NCBI RefSeq assembly: GCF_030936135.1
Contig: NC_082620.1
Coordinates: 1,550,001-1,614,000 of the forward strand
Source of the DNA: Gavia stellata
Lineage: Eukaryota; Chordata; Aves; Gaviiformes; Gaviidae
Length of the DNA stretch: 64,000 nt
Reading direction: 5' to 3'
Numbering within the stretch: the first letter of the stretch is position 1; each line of letters opens with the position of its first letter. Of this stretch, positions 1-44,139 are shown one piece after another. The position numbers and the translations under genes were made by a program. Below the pieces are notes generated by a model. That model was given only the letters and a program-made list of their open reading frames with translations. It was not told the DNA's origin and made no database searches.

Positions 1-620
1 CCAGGATTTGGGGTCCCCAATTTCCAGCCCCCCCCCAGGCTTTGGGGTCCCCAATTTCCAGTCCCCCCAGGATTTGGGGTCCCCAATTTCCAGCCCCCAC
101 AGGCTTTGGGGTCCCCAATTTCCAGCCCCCCCCCAGGCTTTGGGGTCCCCAATTTCCAGTCCCCCCAGGATTTGGGGTCCCCAATTTCCAGCCCCCACAG
201 GCTTTGGGGTCCCCAATTTCCAGCCCCCCCCCAGGCTTTGGGGTCCCCAATTTCCAGCCATCACAGGCTTTGGGGTCCCCATCCCTAGTGAACGACACCA
301 GAATGCTTTGGGGTCTCAAATTTCCAGCCCTGGCAGGATTTGGCGTTCCTAATTAACCAACCCTGGCAAGCTTTGGGGTCCCCATCCCCAATTTCCAGCC
401 CCCCCAGGCTTTGGGGTCCCCAATTTCCAGCCCCACAGGCTTTGGGGTCCCCAATTTCCAGCCATCACAGGCTTTGGGGTCCCCATCCCTAGTGAACGAC
501 ACTGGAATGCTTTGGGGTCTCAAATCTCCAGCCCTGGCAGGATTTGGCGTTCCTAATTAACCAACCCTGGCAAGCTTTGGGGTCCCCATCCCCAATTTCC
601 AGCCCCGGCAGGCTTTAGGG
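1..620. repeat. GC-rich minisatellite array
   Basis: This is a tandem array of roughly 31-34 bp units, cut by the left edge of the window. Each unit has a core GGCTTTGGGGTCCCCAA followed by TTTCCAGCCCCCC. Units vary in the length of the C run and between GGATTT and GGCTTT. The core TTGGGG-T-CCCCAA is a 6-bp inverted repeat around one base. Open frames through the array are by-products of repetition, not genes. The array lies past the likely 3' end of FBXO42, whose transcription runs toward it. Confidence 0.95.
259..606. repeat. Higher-order duplication inside the minisatellite (204-bp period)
   Basis: A block of about 143 bp at 259-402 recurs at 463-606, so the period is 204 bp. Each copy holds the diverged units CCCATCCCTAGTGAACGACA and GATTTGGCGTTCCTAATTAA, which are not found elsewhere in the array. 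The copies differ at very few positions (for example CACCAG against CACTGG, and AATTTCC against AATCTCC). This shows a segmental duplication of several already diverged units, later than their divergence. Confidence 0.9.
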
Positions 621-860
621 TCCCCAATTTCCAGCACTATCCCCCTTTTCCGAACCCTCCCGTTCATCCCCCAACCCACGCTCCCCCTTTTTTCCACCTC
701 TCTCTGTTGCTCTAACATCCCCTGGTAGAAATACCACCCTTTTTTTCACCCACCGAGACCCCCAAATCCCCTCTTTCGCCCCTAAACTTGCGGGGAGCGC
801 AGCGGGGGTTTCCCTCCACGGCATTTCCACCCATCGCCCCCCTCCCCAAAAGGACCAACC
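621..860. other. Spacer between minisatellite and FBXO42 3' end
   Basis: Pyrimidine-rich on the + strand, with several C and T runs. No gene, RNA or repeat could be recognised here. In FBXO42 orientation it lies directly downstream of the distal poly(A) signal; the G- and GT-rich stretch at about 830-865 (minus strand) could be the downstream element for 3' cleavage. Confidence 0.4.
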
Positions 861-877
861 ATCCGTTTCTTTTCCTT

Positions 878-883
878 TTTATT
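878..883 (-). promoter_or_regulatory. FBXO42: Candidate distal poly(A) signal of FBXO42
   Basis: The minus strand reads AATAAA, followed about 20 bases later by a GGTTGGT stretch that could be the GU-rich element. It is the last canonical hexamer before the minisatellite, so it is the best candidate for the full-length transcript end. Confidence 0.5.
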
Positions 884-1210
884 TGTTAAACCGCTAAAAA
901 TTCATCAGGATGGGGGGGGGACGACACCCATTTACAGCCCTCCCCCCCCCAAATGTACACAAGATTTTAAATATCACCGAAAATCGCTTTTCATTCCTAC
1001 GCTCGGCCGAGCCTGGGGTGACGATGTGGGGGGACACCTGAGTCGCGGGGGGGAACGATGACACCTCGCTCACAGCACCAGCGGCTCACGGCGGGGGTGT
1101 GTGTGTGTGCGTGTCTCAAAATTTGGGATGAATTTACCGTGAACGGCACGGAACATGCCTTTCCGCGACCGATGGGGACGGAGGAGGGATGGCCCCGGCC
1201 ACTCGGCCAG

Positions 1211-1272
1211 TTTGGGGCCGGTTAGGGGGAATTTGGGACCGGTTACGGGTATTTTGGGATCAGTTGAGAATG
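1211..1272. repeat. Short tandem repeat, 21-bp period
   Basis: Almost three diverged copies of a CCGGTTA..GGGATTTTGGGA unit lie in the FBXO42 3'UTR, with the CCGGTT motif at 1218 and 1239 and a decayed copy (TCAGTT) at 1260. It is not the same unit as the array at 1-620. Confidence 0.65.
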
Positions 1273-1586
1273 GAGACTGCGTAAACATTGGGAAAACGCC
1301 CCTCGAGGGATGCTCCACGCAGGGAGAAGGACGTCAGCTCAACGCCGACTCACCGTCCATCCCTTGTTTGACTCATTTTTTGGGGTGAGACATGCAAAGG
1401 GGAGGGAATTGCTGCCGAAGCCGCGACCGCCTTCCCCGTGGCGAAGTTTAAAGTGGAGAAGAAATATTTCACAGATCACCCTAGGTGCTCCTGAGGTTTT
1501 GGGGGTAAAAATTGCGTTTTGCCTTCCCTTAGGACAAATCAAATACGTTTGGGATTGGAGCGGGAGAGGCTGGATTTAACGAGGGA

Positions 1587-1592
1587 TTTATT
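1587..1592 (-). promoter_or_regulatory. FBXO42: Candidate intermediate poly(A) signal
   Basis: The minus strand reads AATAAA inside the inferred 3'UTR. It overlaps a Pumilio-type motif. Whether it is used cannot be told from sequence. Confidence 0.3.
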
Positions 1593-1596
1593 TACA
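1589..1596 (-). promoter_or_regulatory. FBXO42: Pumilio-type element TGTAAATA in 3'UTR
   Basis: The transcript strand reads TGTAAATA, an exact match to the PUM1/PUM2 consensus UGUANAUA. Such sites reduce mRNA stability or translation in other genes. Here the site shares bases with an AATAAA hexamer. Confidence 0.4.
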
Positions 1597-2758
1597 GAGG
1601 TGGAAACGCCGCAGATGAAGCAAAACCCTCCCCATCCCCACGCGGCTGCGATGCGATTTAAGGCTCCGACCGGCAAAAAGCTCAGTGGGGATGGAGGGGA
1701 AAAAAACCCCAAATAAACGAGGGGAAAAGGGGCCACGTCATGGCGCTGCCGGTTTGGGGAGGGTTCCTTACTTTTCGGGTGCTGGAGGTTGTTGACCAAA
1801 ACCTGGCAGAATCCGCCCATTTCCCCCCCCCATCATCTCGAGGGGAAAGGGAAGGAGGGAGGTTGTCCCAGAAGGACGCACAGGTTCAATCCCTTCGGAT
1901 TTTAATGTCTGAAGCTTTGCGGAAGGAGGCACGTGCAAAGATGAGGTGCAGTTACTGCGATTGAGGCTGCTCACGCCCTCAAATTTACCAATATCCGTCC
2001 TTTTGGCTAGAAAAAAACCCCCATTTTCAGGCTACAAGGTGCTGGTTCAGCCTTGAGCAGGTTCAAGCTGTCGAGTGAGATGAAATCTTCAAGTCTAGAA
2101 GGGAATGGGTGGCCAAATTTCTCAGCTTTGGAGGAATAATGGGGTTTTTAGAATAAATGGTATGGTTTTTTGCTGATCAGAAGGGATCAGGGCTGATCCC
2201 AAAGCCTGATCCAGGTACAAGGCAGGGAGAGGAGAATGCTAACGCCCGGCTAATTCTTAATATTTTTGGCATTTTGACGCAAAAACCTGTCCTTTCTTCC
2301 TTCTTACGGTCCTGTACAGAGGACAGGAACGAGAGTGGCAGGCCAAAGGGGTGAGACACAAAAAAAAAAGGCATCGTGTTTGTGTCGAGCAAAGGTTTGC
2401 AGCGCTGGAAGATTCCTGGTGGGGTATTGCTGTTGTTTTCCTTACGGAGTCAAGCATGGAAATAATCAGTGCGTGCAAGCTACCAGGCTCCTGCCTGCCG
2501 GTATTTGGTTTGTTCGTGCAAAACCACTTTTACTCATATCCCGCGAGGAGTTTCGGAGAGATACGAAACCTCTCAAACCCCTGGAATATAAAAACCAACC
2601 TCAAGAGGATAGTGGATGGCAGATTTCCCTACCTGCTCACCCCAAATCCTTGGCTTGGATCGCAGCGGCGTGGGTCCTTCCCCGCCTGTAAACAACGATT
2701 CGCTTTACTGGGATCTTACTGGGAACCGGCGGGGCAGCGCTGGAGGTTTTGCTTGGAC

Positions 2759-2764
2759 TTTATT
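2759..2764 (-). promoter_or_regulatory. FBXO42: Candidate proximal poly(A) signal
   Basis: The minus strand reads AATAAA about 125 bases past the FBXO42 stop codon. If used, it would give a very short 3'UTR lacking the Pumilio-type site. Confidence 0.3.
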
Positions 2765-2887
2765 GGTTTCTTGCTCCCTAATTCACAGTTTGAACGCCTG
2801 CGTGACAGAGTAAGGGCTTGGAAAGGAGAGGGAAGAGCCGCGGGGAGGGAGGGGAGAAGGTGATGGCGGCGAAGGGCTCGGGCCGCA

Positions 2888-35606
<32,719 letters not shown>

Positions 35607-36111
35607 TCACAAAGAAAACTAATAGCATCAGAAATGCATCTGCAAGCCATGTATATTACACCAAAGGTCTATGTCAAACTGTACCCCAGCAAACTTCAAG
35701 CCAAGGACGTGGTTTTTGCAAAGCTTTGAAGCAGGATGGACACAGTTTAGGAACAAGCTGTTCTCCATTGACGCAGTGTTTTCCCAAGCCACTGCATCTC
35801 TCACTGCTCTCAGCCCTACCGTTGCCTACAGACGGTACCAGAGGGAGGGAAAAAAACCCACTAGAAGAATCGCAGCCTCTTGAACCCCGGCTCCCTCGCC
35901 GGGCACAAGAAGGCATCGTGCTGCCGCGCTGGTGGCCCTGGCTGGTTTGCACCGTGGGGCCGGGCAGCGGTGGGGAAAGGGATCCCCACCGCATTGAGAG
36001 CAACCCAAGGAGAGACAGGATGGAAGCGACAGCTTTGCAGCCCCTCCTCCCCTGCAAAACCAGTTTCGCCAGCGAGCCTGCTTTACCCCAAGAAACTTTT
36101 CAGCAGCACCC

Positions 36112-36164
36112 GGGGGGGGGGGTGTGGGGGGAAATTCCTGTCCCATTCTCCCTTAATATCTCCC

Positions 36165-36194
<30 letters not shown>
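36112..36194. repeat. G11 run and T23 run close together
   Basis: Eleven G at 36112-36122 are followed by further G-rich sequence, and 23 uninterrupted T lie at 36172-36194. Such low-complexity tracts are often misassembled or length-variable. Confidence 0.9.
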
Positions 36195-36195
<1 letters not shown>

Positions 36196-36456
36196 TTAAA
36201 TACTTGCACACAGTTGCTTACCAACAGTAGGTGAGGAAAGAAAAACGCCTACAGGATTTACTGCCGATGAAAGGCTGGAATATCAAATATTGTATCTCCA
36301 GCTATTCAGAACATCTTAAGCATAAGGTAATGTCCCGATGACAGAAATATATCGTGAAATAAATCCATCATAACAAGCGGCTGTGTCCAATTCAGCCAGT
36401 TGGCATGGTCTGCAGTTAAACCCCTGCCCATCGCTGCAAAACAGCGGACCTTATTT

Positions 36457-36483
36457 CTTGGACCCTATTCCTTGGACCCTATT
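36457..36483. repeat. Small direct duplication, 14-bp period
   Basis: CTTGGACCCTATT occurs at 36457-36469 and again at 36471-36483. Confidence 0.9.
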
Positions 36484-39400
36484 TTCTAGGGAGCAGCTGA
36501 CCTGTTTTGGGGAGAGCAGCCATAGTTTTCCCTTCCAACGCCGCTGGGTGAAGACCAAGGGATGCAACTGCTCTGTGATTATACCTGCACTGATAGCTCA
36601 AACCAATATAACTCATGAGGATGACACAGGGATTTTCTTTTCCAAAAACTGCAATCACAAATTCCCTTTTTATCCTTTCCTAACATAGCAGTTTGAAACA
36701 AAGGACCCAAAATAAGGCAAGCTCTCAGCTCTTACATCGCTCAGCGTGAGTTTCTCCCAACTCCAGGAGGCAGAGGCTGCCCAGCCATCCCCAGGTCCCA
36801 GATCGACCGGGATGATGGGACGTGGATGAACACAGTCCATGGGACAAATCCCACCTGCAGCAAGCCCAGGAAGCAAACCCACTCCTCAAGAGCGAAGACA
36901 AGACATGGCTTTTTGCCCAACATACTTAAATACAAGTATATAGTATCTTATTTTTATGAAACTCTTAACATTGCAGAAAATATGGCTGGAAGGAATTTAA
37001 GTTACTTAAATACCAGGAGTACACTAAACTGTTGTTACAAGCTTCCAGTGATGCAAACTCTACCATCTTCCCCAGCTAAACCCAGGGTATTCCCATCCTA
37101 GCATACACCAAGCCGAAGAGCCATGGGAACAGCAGAGACGTGGAGCGGAAAAGCTTGCCATGACAACTAATTCATGCTCAGAAAAATTACATTCGACAGC
37201 ATTACTCTCCACTTTTGTCAGGTTCCCCGATGAAGAAGCTTCAGAAAATCCTAGGGGCTGTCACTCTTCGGTAGAAACCACGTCAAAATTAAACTTACAG
37301 TTATCATCTTAACAGATGCTCGGCACGTTTTCCCGTGTCAGAAATCCTTCTTAGAGTCAATGTTATGACAGAGAAAGGCTGAAACCCAAACGCTTGACAC
37401 GAGCACTGCTGCTGCCAGCAAATTGCATTACACAGCAGATAACACACAAATTCCCAAAGATTAAGAAATGGAAAACTAAAAAAAAAAAAGAAAGAAGTGG
37501 AGCTGCGCTAGAAAAAAAATAATTAAAAAACAGAGGCTTGGGTTTTTCCCAAACCAAAGCATCTATCGTGGTGAAGCGTATGTGCTGATTTGCATCTTGA
37601 CACGGCATGGCAGGAAGCCAAAGGCTGCCGGTACTCCAACCTCGGGATGCGGTTTCGCTCGAGCCGGGGAGGTTGGAGTAAGGAAGGTCGGTCCCTATCT
37701 CACGGCTTGGGAAAACAGACCAGCACATCTACCCGGGAGAGCAGAAGGCATTTCACACCCTAAAAATGTGCTAGAAAACTAAACAGAAGTGCATTTGCAT
37801 CCAGATCAGGTACAATAGGACACCTGTGGGTGACAACGCCGAACATAAGCCTCAGCTCGACAGGTTCACACAAGACATCTGTTGTGTTATTAAGGTTTAA
37901 AAGCAAAGATTATGTGTGTTTCCCAACAGCTTTTATTTACCCTTTAAATAATGTCCAAAACCTGCTGGAGGGAGTCAGCTGAGAAGTGCTGGAACGAACA
38001 CCCGGCTAGCAAGGGGTTTTTTCCAATTATTAAATCCTAATTTCAATCCTCTGGAGCAGGCTTGGGAACAACACAGCACAGCAAGTTAATCACAGGCACA
38101 AACCAGCTTGGGGGTTAGAAAAGCATCTCTAAGGCCCATTTTAAAAAGGCAGGAGGAGCAGGGAAACCCCTTGATGCCTCAAATAGCACGTACGGGGACG
38201 AAGAAGCTGCGCCGAGTTTTGTCTGGTCTTACCAGAGTACTTGATAATATTATAAATATTCAAATGCATCTACTTTGCTAGATCCTAATTTTCTAAACGC
38301 TTGAGGATAAGAAATAACCGTCCTCCAAGTTTTCACACCCATGCTGTGTTATTTTTCTGGAGGAAAACAAGACTAGCAATAAACTCAACTCCCAAAAGGA
38401 AGGTCGCCGTCAAAATAACCCTTCAAGCTTGACCTGCCATGGATGCAGATTTTGCTCTTATGGCACGGGAAGAGTGGGCTGGGAATAACCAACCCCGGAT
38501 TGCAAAGCACCAAAAACCCTGTCCTCCAGCTCCAACACTGAAAAAGGAAAAAGACACCCAGGCAGTCCGTAAGAGAGAGCTAAAGCATCCCAGCAGCCAG
38601 CTCCTATTACCAATTATTCAGCAGATCCATGGGAGAAAATCCCATGCCAGTGTTTTTAGTAGTTATCTGACAAGCAGAACAGAGTGTTTCTGTCCTGTTT
38701 GCATTTAGGGGGGATGCAGTAAGTGCTTTCTCACTCATCCTGGCTCTCCAGGTGCTCTCTGCTTGCACCAAGCTGGGCTTCAGTTTGTACACAGGCTAGA
38801 AGTGATCTCAGAGCACTCAAAAAGCCGCAGTGAAGGGATTTAAGCAGTCATGTCTCGTCCAAAAGTACGTGCAATTCAATTAACTCGCCGGGACAGATCC
38901 AGGAGTCCCTTTCTGCTTGGACCGATCACTGTGAAGGCCAACACGAGCCCCTTGAAACATCACATTATATTTTGCACCCTACAGCCCTCCTGCTCCCAGA
39001 GAAGTGCCTTTATATTCCAGCAGCAGAAACGTTTGACGGCATTCAGAAACTAGCCTAAAGCCCTACCAAAGAGGAATCGCAGCTGTGTAAAATAACACGT
39101 AAAGAAACGCTAGAAGGGCAATAAAAACAGAGCTCTGCCAGCGCTGATCAAATTTGCCCGTCCCGTCCTAAAAGCTGTGTCTCTGCCAGTTGGCAAAACA
39201 ATTTATAATTCTCTTCCTCCTTTCAGAGCACTTCAATTTTCCCTCTCTCCCCTCCTGAAAATATTTAAGAACCTGCTATTTATTCTGCTAAAGTAATTAT
39301 CTGCTGCAGTGGAACAAACAGATGAAAAATACTAAGTACAGGCAAAAAAACCCACTGGGTTTAAGCACTTCTCAAAGGCCGGTAGCGCCGTCAGGCAGCC

Positions 39401-40209
39401 AGCAGCCTGCTCCTGCAAAACCCCTCTCGACCCAAGAAGGTTTTCCTACCTGCAGGCATCTCTCCCGGTCCCATGGACCCCAGTTCAGAGGTGTGGGTGG
39501 CATCAGTGGTTCCCATCCCAAACTACCTCCTCTTCTCCACAACTCTCGGCTGTTTTAAGAAGTGCTTGAACCCGCAGCGTTTTTGACCTGGTGTTTGTTT
39601 TTTCTTTAAAAAAAAAAAGTAGTCAAAAGATTTTAGGGGAAAACAGCCTCCAAGGGAAAGTTGTTGAATGAAAATAAAAGGCTGTGTAATAGTACTGAGT
39701 CAGAGCACATTACTCATAAGGCAATGCTCATTTTCACATCCCACAAAAAATTCTCTCTCCAAACATAATCGTAGAAGCTATGTTCTCACCCGGGAAAAAA
39801 AATAATAAAGGTGTGTGAAAGGACCCAGCCCTGGCTGGCTGACTGCTTCGGCTGGAAGGAGAAAGGGACTCTGCAGAACAGAACGGTTAATTGCAGTTGG
39901 CAATCAGGAGCCACGGCGTTAATTTAGGGGTGGAAGATAGCAACTGCCTCTAACCCATTCCAGACTCTTCCTCATACTTTGCAACTGCTTATTCTGCTTG
40001 TCAACAGCCCCATTGCCATGGCAAGGTAGCATTTATGGAGACATTTAGACTTTTAGGCTTATTCTCTTACCCAGTTTGAAAAAAAGCAGCCTGTTCCATC
40101 AGACAGACACATTTAATAGTAAGTCTTAAGCTGTTTTCCTTGGAAAAAAACCCTATCTGTAGTGGGAAGGATTATTTTTGCATGATATTTTCTTCGTTGT
40201 CTCGTGCAG

Positions 40210-40310
40210 CCGTGCCCATCAAGGACTTCAATGGCAGCTTCCCCCGCTTCCAGTTCGGCTCTTGCTACTATCAGTTGCCCTACAGAAGCCCGGAGCCCTT
40301 TTCTAGTGAT
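40210..40310 (+). other. Exon-like block of unknown origin inside FBXO42 intron 1
   Basis: A 101-bp segment starting after a pyrimidine-rich stretch that ends GTGCAG, and ending AGTGAT|GTAAGA, so both ends resemble splice sites on the + strand. One frame is open throughout and reads VPIKDFNGSFPRF then QFGSCYYQLPYRSPEPF. By my count 25 of 33 codons end in G or C, while the surrounding intron is AT-rich. I do not recognise the peptide. It may be a cassette exon of an undescribed + strand transcript, a fragment of a copied gene, or a GC-rich conserved element. The open frame continues on both sides, so there is no clear start codon. Confidence 0.35.
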
Positions 40311-40517
40311 GTAAGAGGAAAAATAAAGCACTATTTCCTAGGAAGAAGCACATTATTTTATGAAAGAAACAGCACAGGGAGCAAAAGGTCTGTGGGAGCC
40401 ACGGGATTCGGGGTAGGGATAAACACCATTAAATAAGATGACATTTCCAGTCCTCCAAAACTTGCATCAGTTAGAGTCAATGCATTTGAAAATCAACTGC
40501 TAGACAAGTTCAACAAT

Positions 40518-40533
40518 GGGGGGGGGGGGGGGG
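40518..40533. repeat. G16 homopolymer
   Basis: Sixteen G on the + strand (C16 in the FBXO42 pre-mRNA), 200 bases from the exon-like block. Confidence 0.95.
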
Positions 40534-43500
40534 AAAGGCAGATTTTAGTCAAAAAAAGAAAACAAAGCCTCTGGGAAACTGAACGCTGAGCAATATCCTG
40601 TCTGCACTGCCGTCAAGCATCGCGCCCAGACGAATGAGGGAGACCTTGGGGACACCTGCACCACACTTTTCTTCTTATCCCTGCAAAACAGGCAATTACA
40701 AGTTCTTTGAAGCACAGCTTTTCCCTTTAGCTGCCTTTCAACAGGAAATTGGTTTTTCTTCTTTCATATAAGACCTAGCTTCACCCATGAAAATAAAGGT
40801 TTCCTAAATTCCGTCTGCAATTTTGAGAATTCAAATATATAAAACTTTCAGTACTACCTCCCTGCCGCATGATTTGCCTGTTCAACCAGTATTTTTATAC
40901 AGACTCTAGAGTCAAGTTCAAAATTACGTGACTGCATTTTACAGTGCCATATAACCTGCACCATACTGTAATGAAACAGCATGACAACAACTGAATTTGA
41001 ATTGATATTATTGTAATAAAAAGCTTTAGAGTTACCAGAAATCCCTCCTATCCCGATGATGATGAGCTGAGCCTCAGCTGTTCCACATTCCTGCTCATTT
41101 TTATTCTAAGCATTCAGAAAAAAACACAAAGTAGTAATATAACATTATGCAGCAAGATTTCTTGCACAAACAGCACAGCAACCTAAAAATAAATTCTGCC
41201 TAATCGATCTTCCTATAAAATTAAAGCACTGAAAATGAGACTGAAAAAATCGCGGTTTATTCTGGATTTATTGTAGGAATACAAATGTAGATAGCACATA
41301 TTTTGTATATTTCTCGCTAGCGTACAGTTCATGAGAACAAAAGGAAACAGCAGAGTTTAATGACACCACGCTTCAGGTGTACACAGCAAAATCTGTCATT
41401 CAAATTCACTCATGGAATAAACAGGACAAAACCTCAGAATTGGCTTAAGATTTCATAAAACATTAACAAATCAAGAACGAGACCAAAAAGCAAAGGCACC
41501 AAGACCGCCTCCAGATATCCCTGCAGAACGCCGCTAAACAAGCCGAGATCTCAAACATCCAACAAAACCCTCTCAAATGCATCCATAACACGGGATTTGG
41601 AAACTTTCTAGTCTCTTTTGACAGCGTTACTACCCTTAAACCAGCTTAAGTTGTTTAAAACCTGTTGAAATCTGGCTTGATAAGCACTAGTAACATAAAA
41701 GAAGCTGTTATATTACTTACTTAGGTACTGCTTGAGCTCACACGCATGCTCTTGGCCAGTGAGCCCCCGGTTTAATCACACTGGGCATTAAATACATTTA
41801 TCCTTAGGTTAAAAAGGCGATACGGATGGGCCAGGCATCTACACACAGGGCACCGTGCTCTTTGGGTTTCCCTGGTAAAAATTCAAGCCTCCGCGTGCAC
41901 GCTTTCAACTCTGAAATCTCAGTAATCGCTCAACAACCTTACATCCCTCCAACCAAGCCAAAAATTAGTAAGTCTGAATATCAACCCTAGCTGGGGTTTT
42001 CCGAATGCAGAAAGGGTCATTCTAGTAACTTAGACCCACATTTGACCTGTTTTGAAAACTGTTCTGCTCGGGTGCAATAATCAGCTGGGTCTTTATCTAG
42101 GTTTACTCTTACAATCCATCCCCTCTACTGAAATCACCCGAAATTTTGCAGGGCCGTAAATAAGTAGTGTTTTGGGCTCACACACTCCCTCTACCGGCTC
42201 CCTGCAAGCTGTTAATTAAAATTATTCGCACCTAAACTTTTTCTAGCGAAACAAATAATCATGATGCATTTCAAAATGAAGGCAAAACTGCACGCTAGCC
42301 AAAAAAGAACGATCCCTAAGCAAGCAAATAAAAGGCTTTGAAACTTGAAAAATAGAGGATTTTACATGATAATGTGCAGATCCTTCTCCTGGTGTAACGT
42401 ACGCTGTCTGAGGATAAACAGTTTGCACAGCAGCTGTCTGGATAAAAACATTTGATGCAATTTTCGGTACCTATCCAAACCTGCCTGCGATGATTCATCA
42501 GCAAGAACTCCTGCTCGATAACGGCAAGCAAACACAGGACGGCAGATCCTGGAAATAATTGTCACCTCCCTCCTTCGTTAAGATAGCGCAGCAGGTCTGG
42601 AGCTCATGGCAGCACTTGGAAAGCTGCAGTTAAATTAATTATTTTGAGGACAGCCTGTAAAAATGACACAGCACTCCCTACTTTCCACTGACATCTCTTA
42701 AACCTACCAAAGCCACTAAAATTGGTTAGTTTGTATAAAGGTTTCAGGCAAATGAAGGTAAATTTACAGCTGAACCACGAGGAAAACACATGCTACTGAT
42801 CTAAAACTCAGTCCAGTTTTGACTGTATGAAAAATAAGCCTGAAAACACAAATACAGAAACATCATTCCTGTATTTACATTTCCATACAGTCCAATGTCC
42901 ATTTCTACATCCAAACAGCCCAGAAAACCTGCTCAGGCAAAATAATTACATGTAAAGCATGGAAACATCCCGGAGAAGGGTTTGCTAACAAAACTAGGAG
43001 GTACCCAAACATGTTGGGTGACTTCGTGCCTAATTTTAACAGACTGCATTAGATGCTTATTCAATGCGGTTGGGATTATTTTTTAAAAAATAAAATCTTT
43101 TCTTTGCATGGTATAACCTGATGAATCCAAACAGCTGCTCCCAGCACAATTCCCACTAAACTGCTGCCCACACAGAGGAAACCGCAGTCCCCAAGGTGCC
43201 CACGTGTCAAGCAAACACTGCCACGGGAAAGCAGCCCGTGGCAAGTGTCTAGAGTCCGACCCGGCGCACGACTTCCTTGGCCGGGAAAGCCCTGGATCAC
43301 ATCCACCTCCTCCAGCCCAGCCAGCAAAACAGGCAGCTCGGGAAGCAGCAAAATGTTGTTTCCTATCGATGCATTGCTTGCGGGTGAGCCTCTGCCGCCT
43401 GCAGCAATCGGACTGGGGGGGTCAGACCTTCTTCCTGCCCGGTAGCTCCTCTGGTCTCCGGGATTTGGAGCTTTCTTGCCTTCGGCAGGGTCTTTCATCT

Positions 43501-44139
43501 CCCTTTCCCGTCCTGTGAAACTTGGGGGAACTCAGGATGTTTGAGACCTTTATCCTTTCATTGAATCAGGCAGAAAGGGGCAACAAGATCAGGAATTAGT
43601 GTGAGAGGGAAAGTCTTGCTTCCAAAAAACCAACCCTGGCAAAAGCCCGTCGAGATACACACACACACTGCTCCACACAACTTCCTTCAGAAACTACCAG
43701 CACTTGGAGAGGCTTAAATAATCAGCGTTAATACTCACGCTGCAACGCTGCCCGTGTAAATCAGGCAATCTCTTGGTGCTTTAAGCGCTAGGACAACCAG
43801 TCAAGATTTAGGTTTCCAACACCGCTGCAAAATTCAGGCTTAATGTTTCATTGTGGAAATGAATGAAGTTTTAGCGCCCAGGAAAATCAAGTTAAGCCAA
43901 CGCTACGTCAAGGTCAGGGTTTACCAGCGAGGCAACTCATCACGCAAGCGCTCCCATTCAAGCCTCTGGTTCCCCCTCGCGACGTGGTCTTTGGCTTAGC
44001 ACACGCACGTGAAGGAGGAGGGCTGGGGAAGAATTTAATGTTTGCAATAGAGCAAAGTTATTTTGCAGCCTAGACTCACAAACTGCAATGTTCCTCTACT
44101 GACTAAGAAATATAAGTCATGAGCGGCCCTGAGACATTT

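Larger units (their letters stand above)
860..2887 (-). other. FBXO42: FBXO42 3'UTR (probable extent)
   Basis: This is about 2 kb following the FBXO42 stop codon with no coding gene on either strand. It contains three AATAAA hexamers on the minus strand, a Pumilio-type element, a short 21-bp tandem repeat and a (TG)n-like tract near 1096-1113. The left end is inferred from the most distal AATAAA at 878-883 and was not observed. Open frames here (up to 170 codons on the + strand near 2351) show no recognisable protein. Confidence 0.55.

Noticed and set aside
8-356. Pro-rich repetitive frames in the minisatellite
   Set aside because: Any frame through a tandem repeat whose length permits will stay open; there is no gene evidence.
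1-620. CRISPR-like array
   Set aside because: Units follow one another without unique spacers, and the setting is vertebrate; it is a minisatellite.
2351-2863. A 170-codon + strand open frame in the FBXO42 3'UTR
   Set aside because: No recognisable protein, opposite strand to the UTR, and overlapping frames on both strands are similarly open.
43076-43498. A 140-codon open frame on the minus strand with a hydrophobic stretch near its end
   Set aside because: No family resemblance, no good start context, no sign of splice signals joining it to FBXO42. A GC-rich patch with few stop codons explains it.
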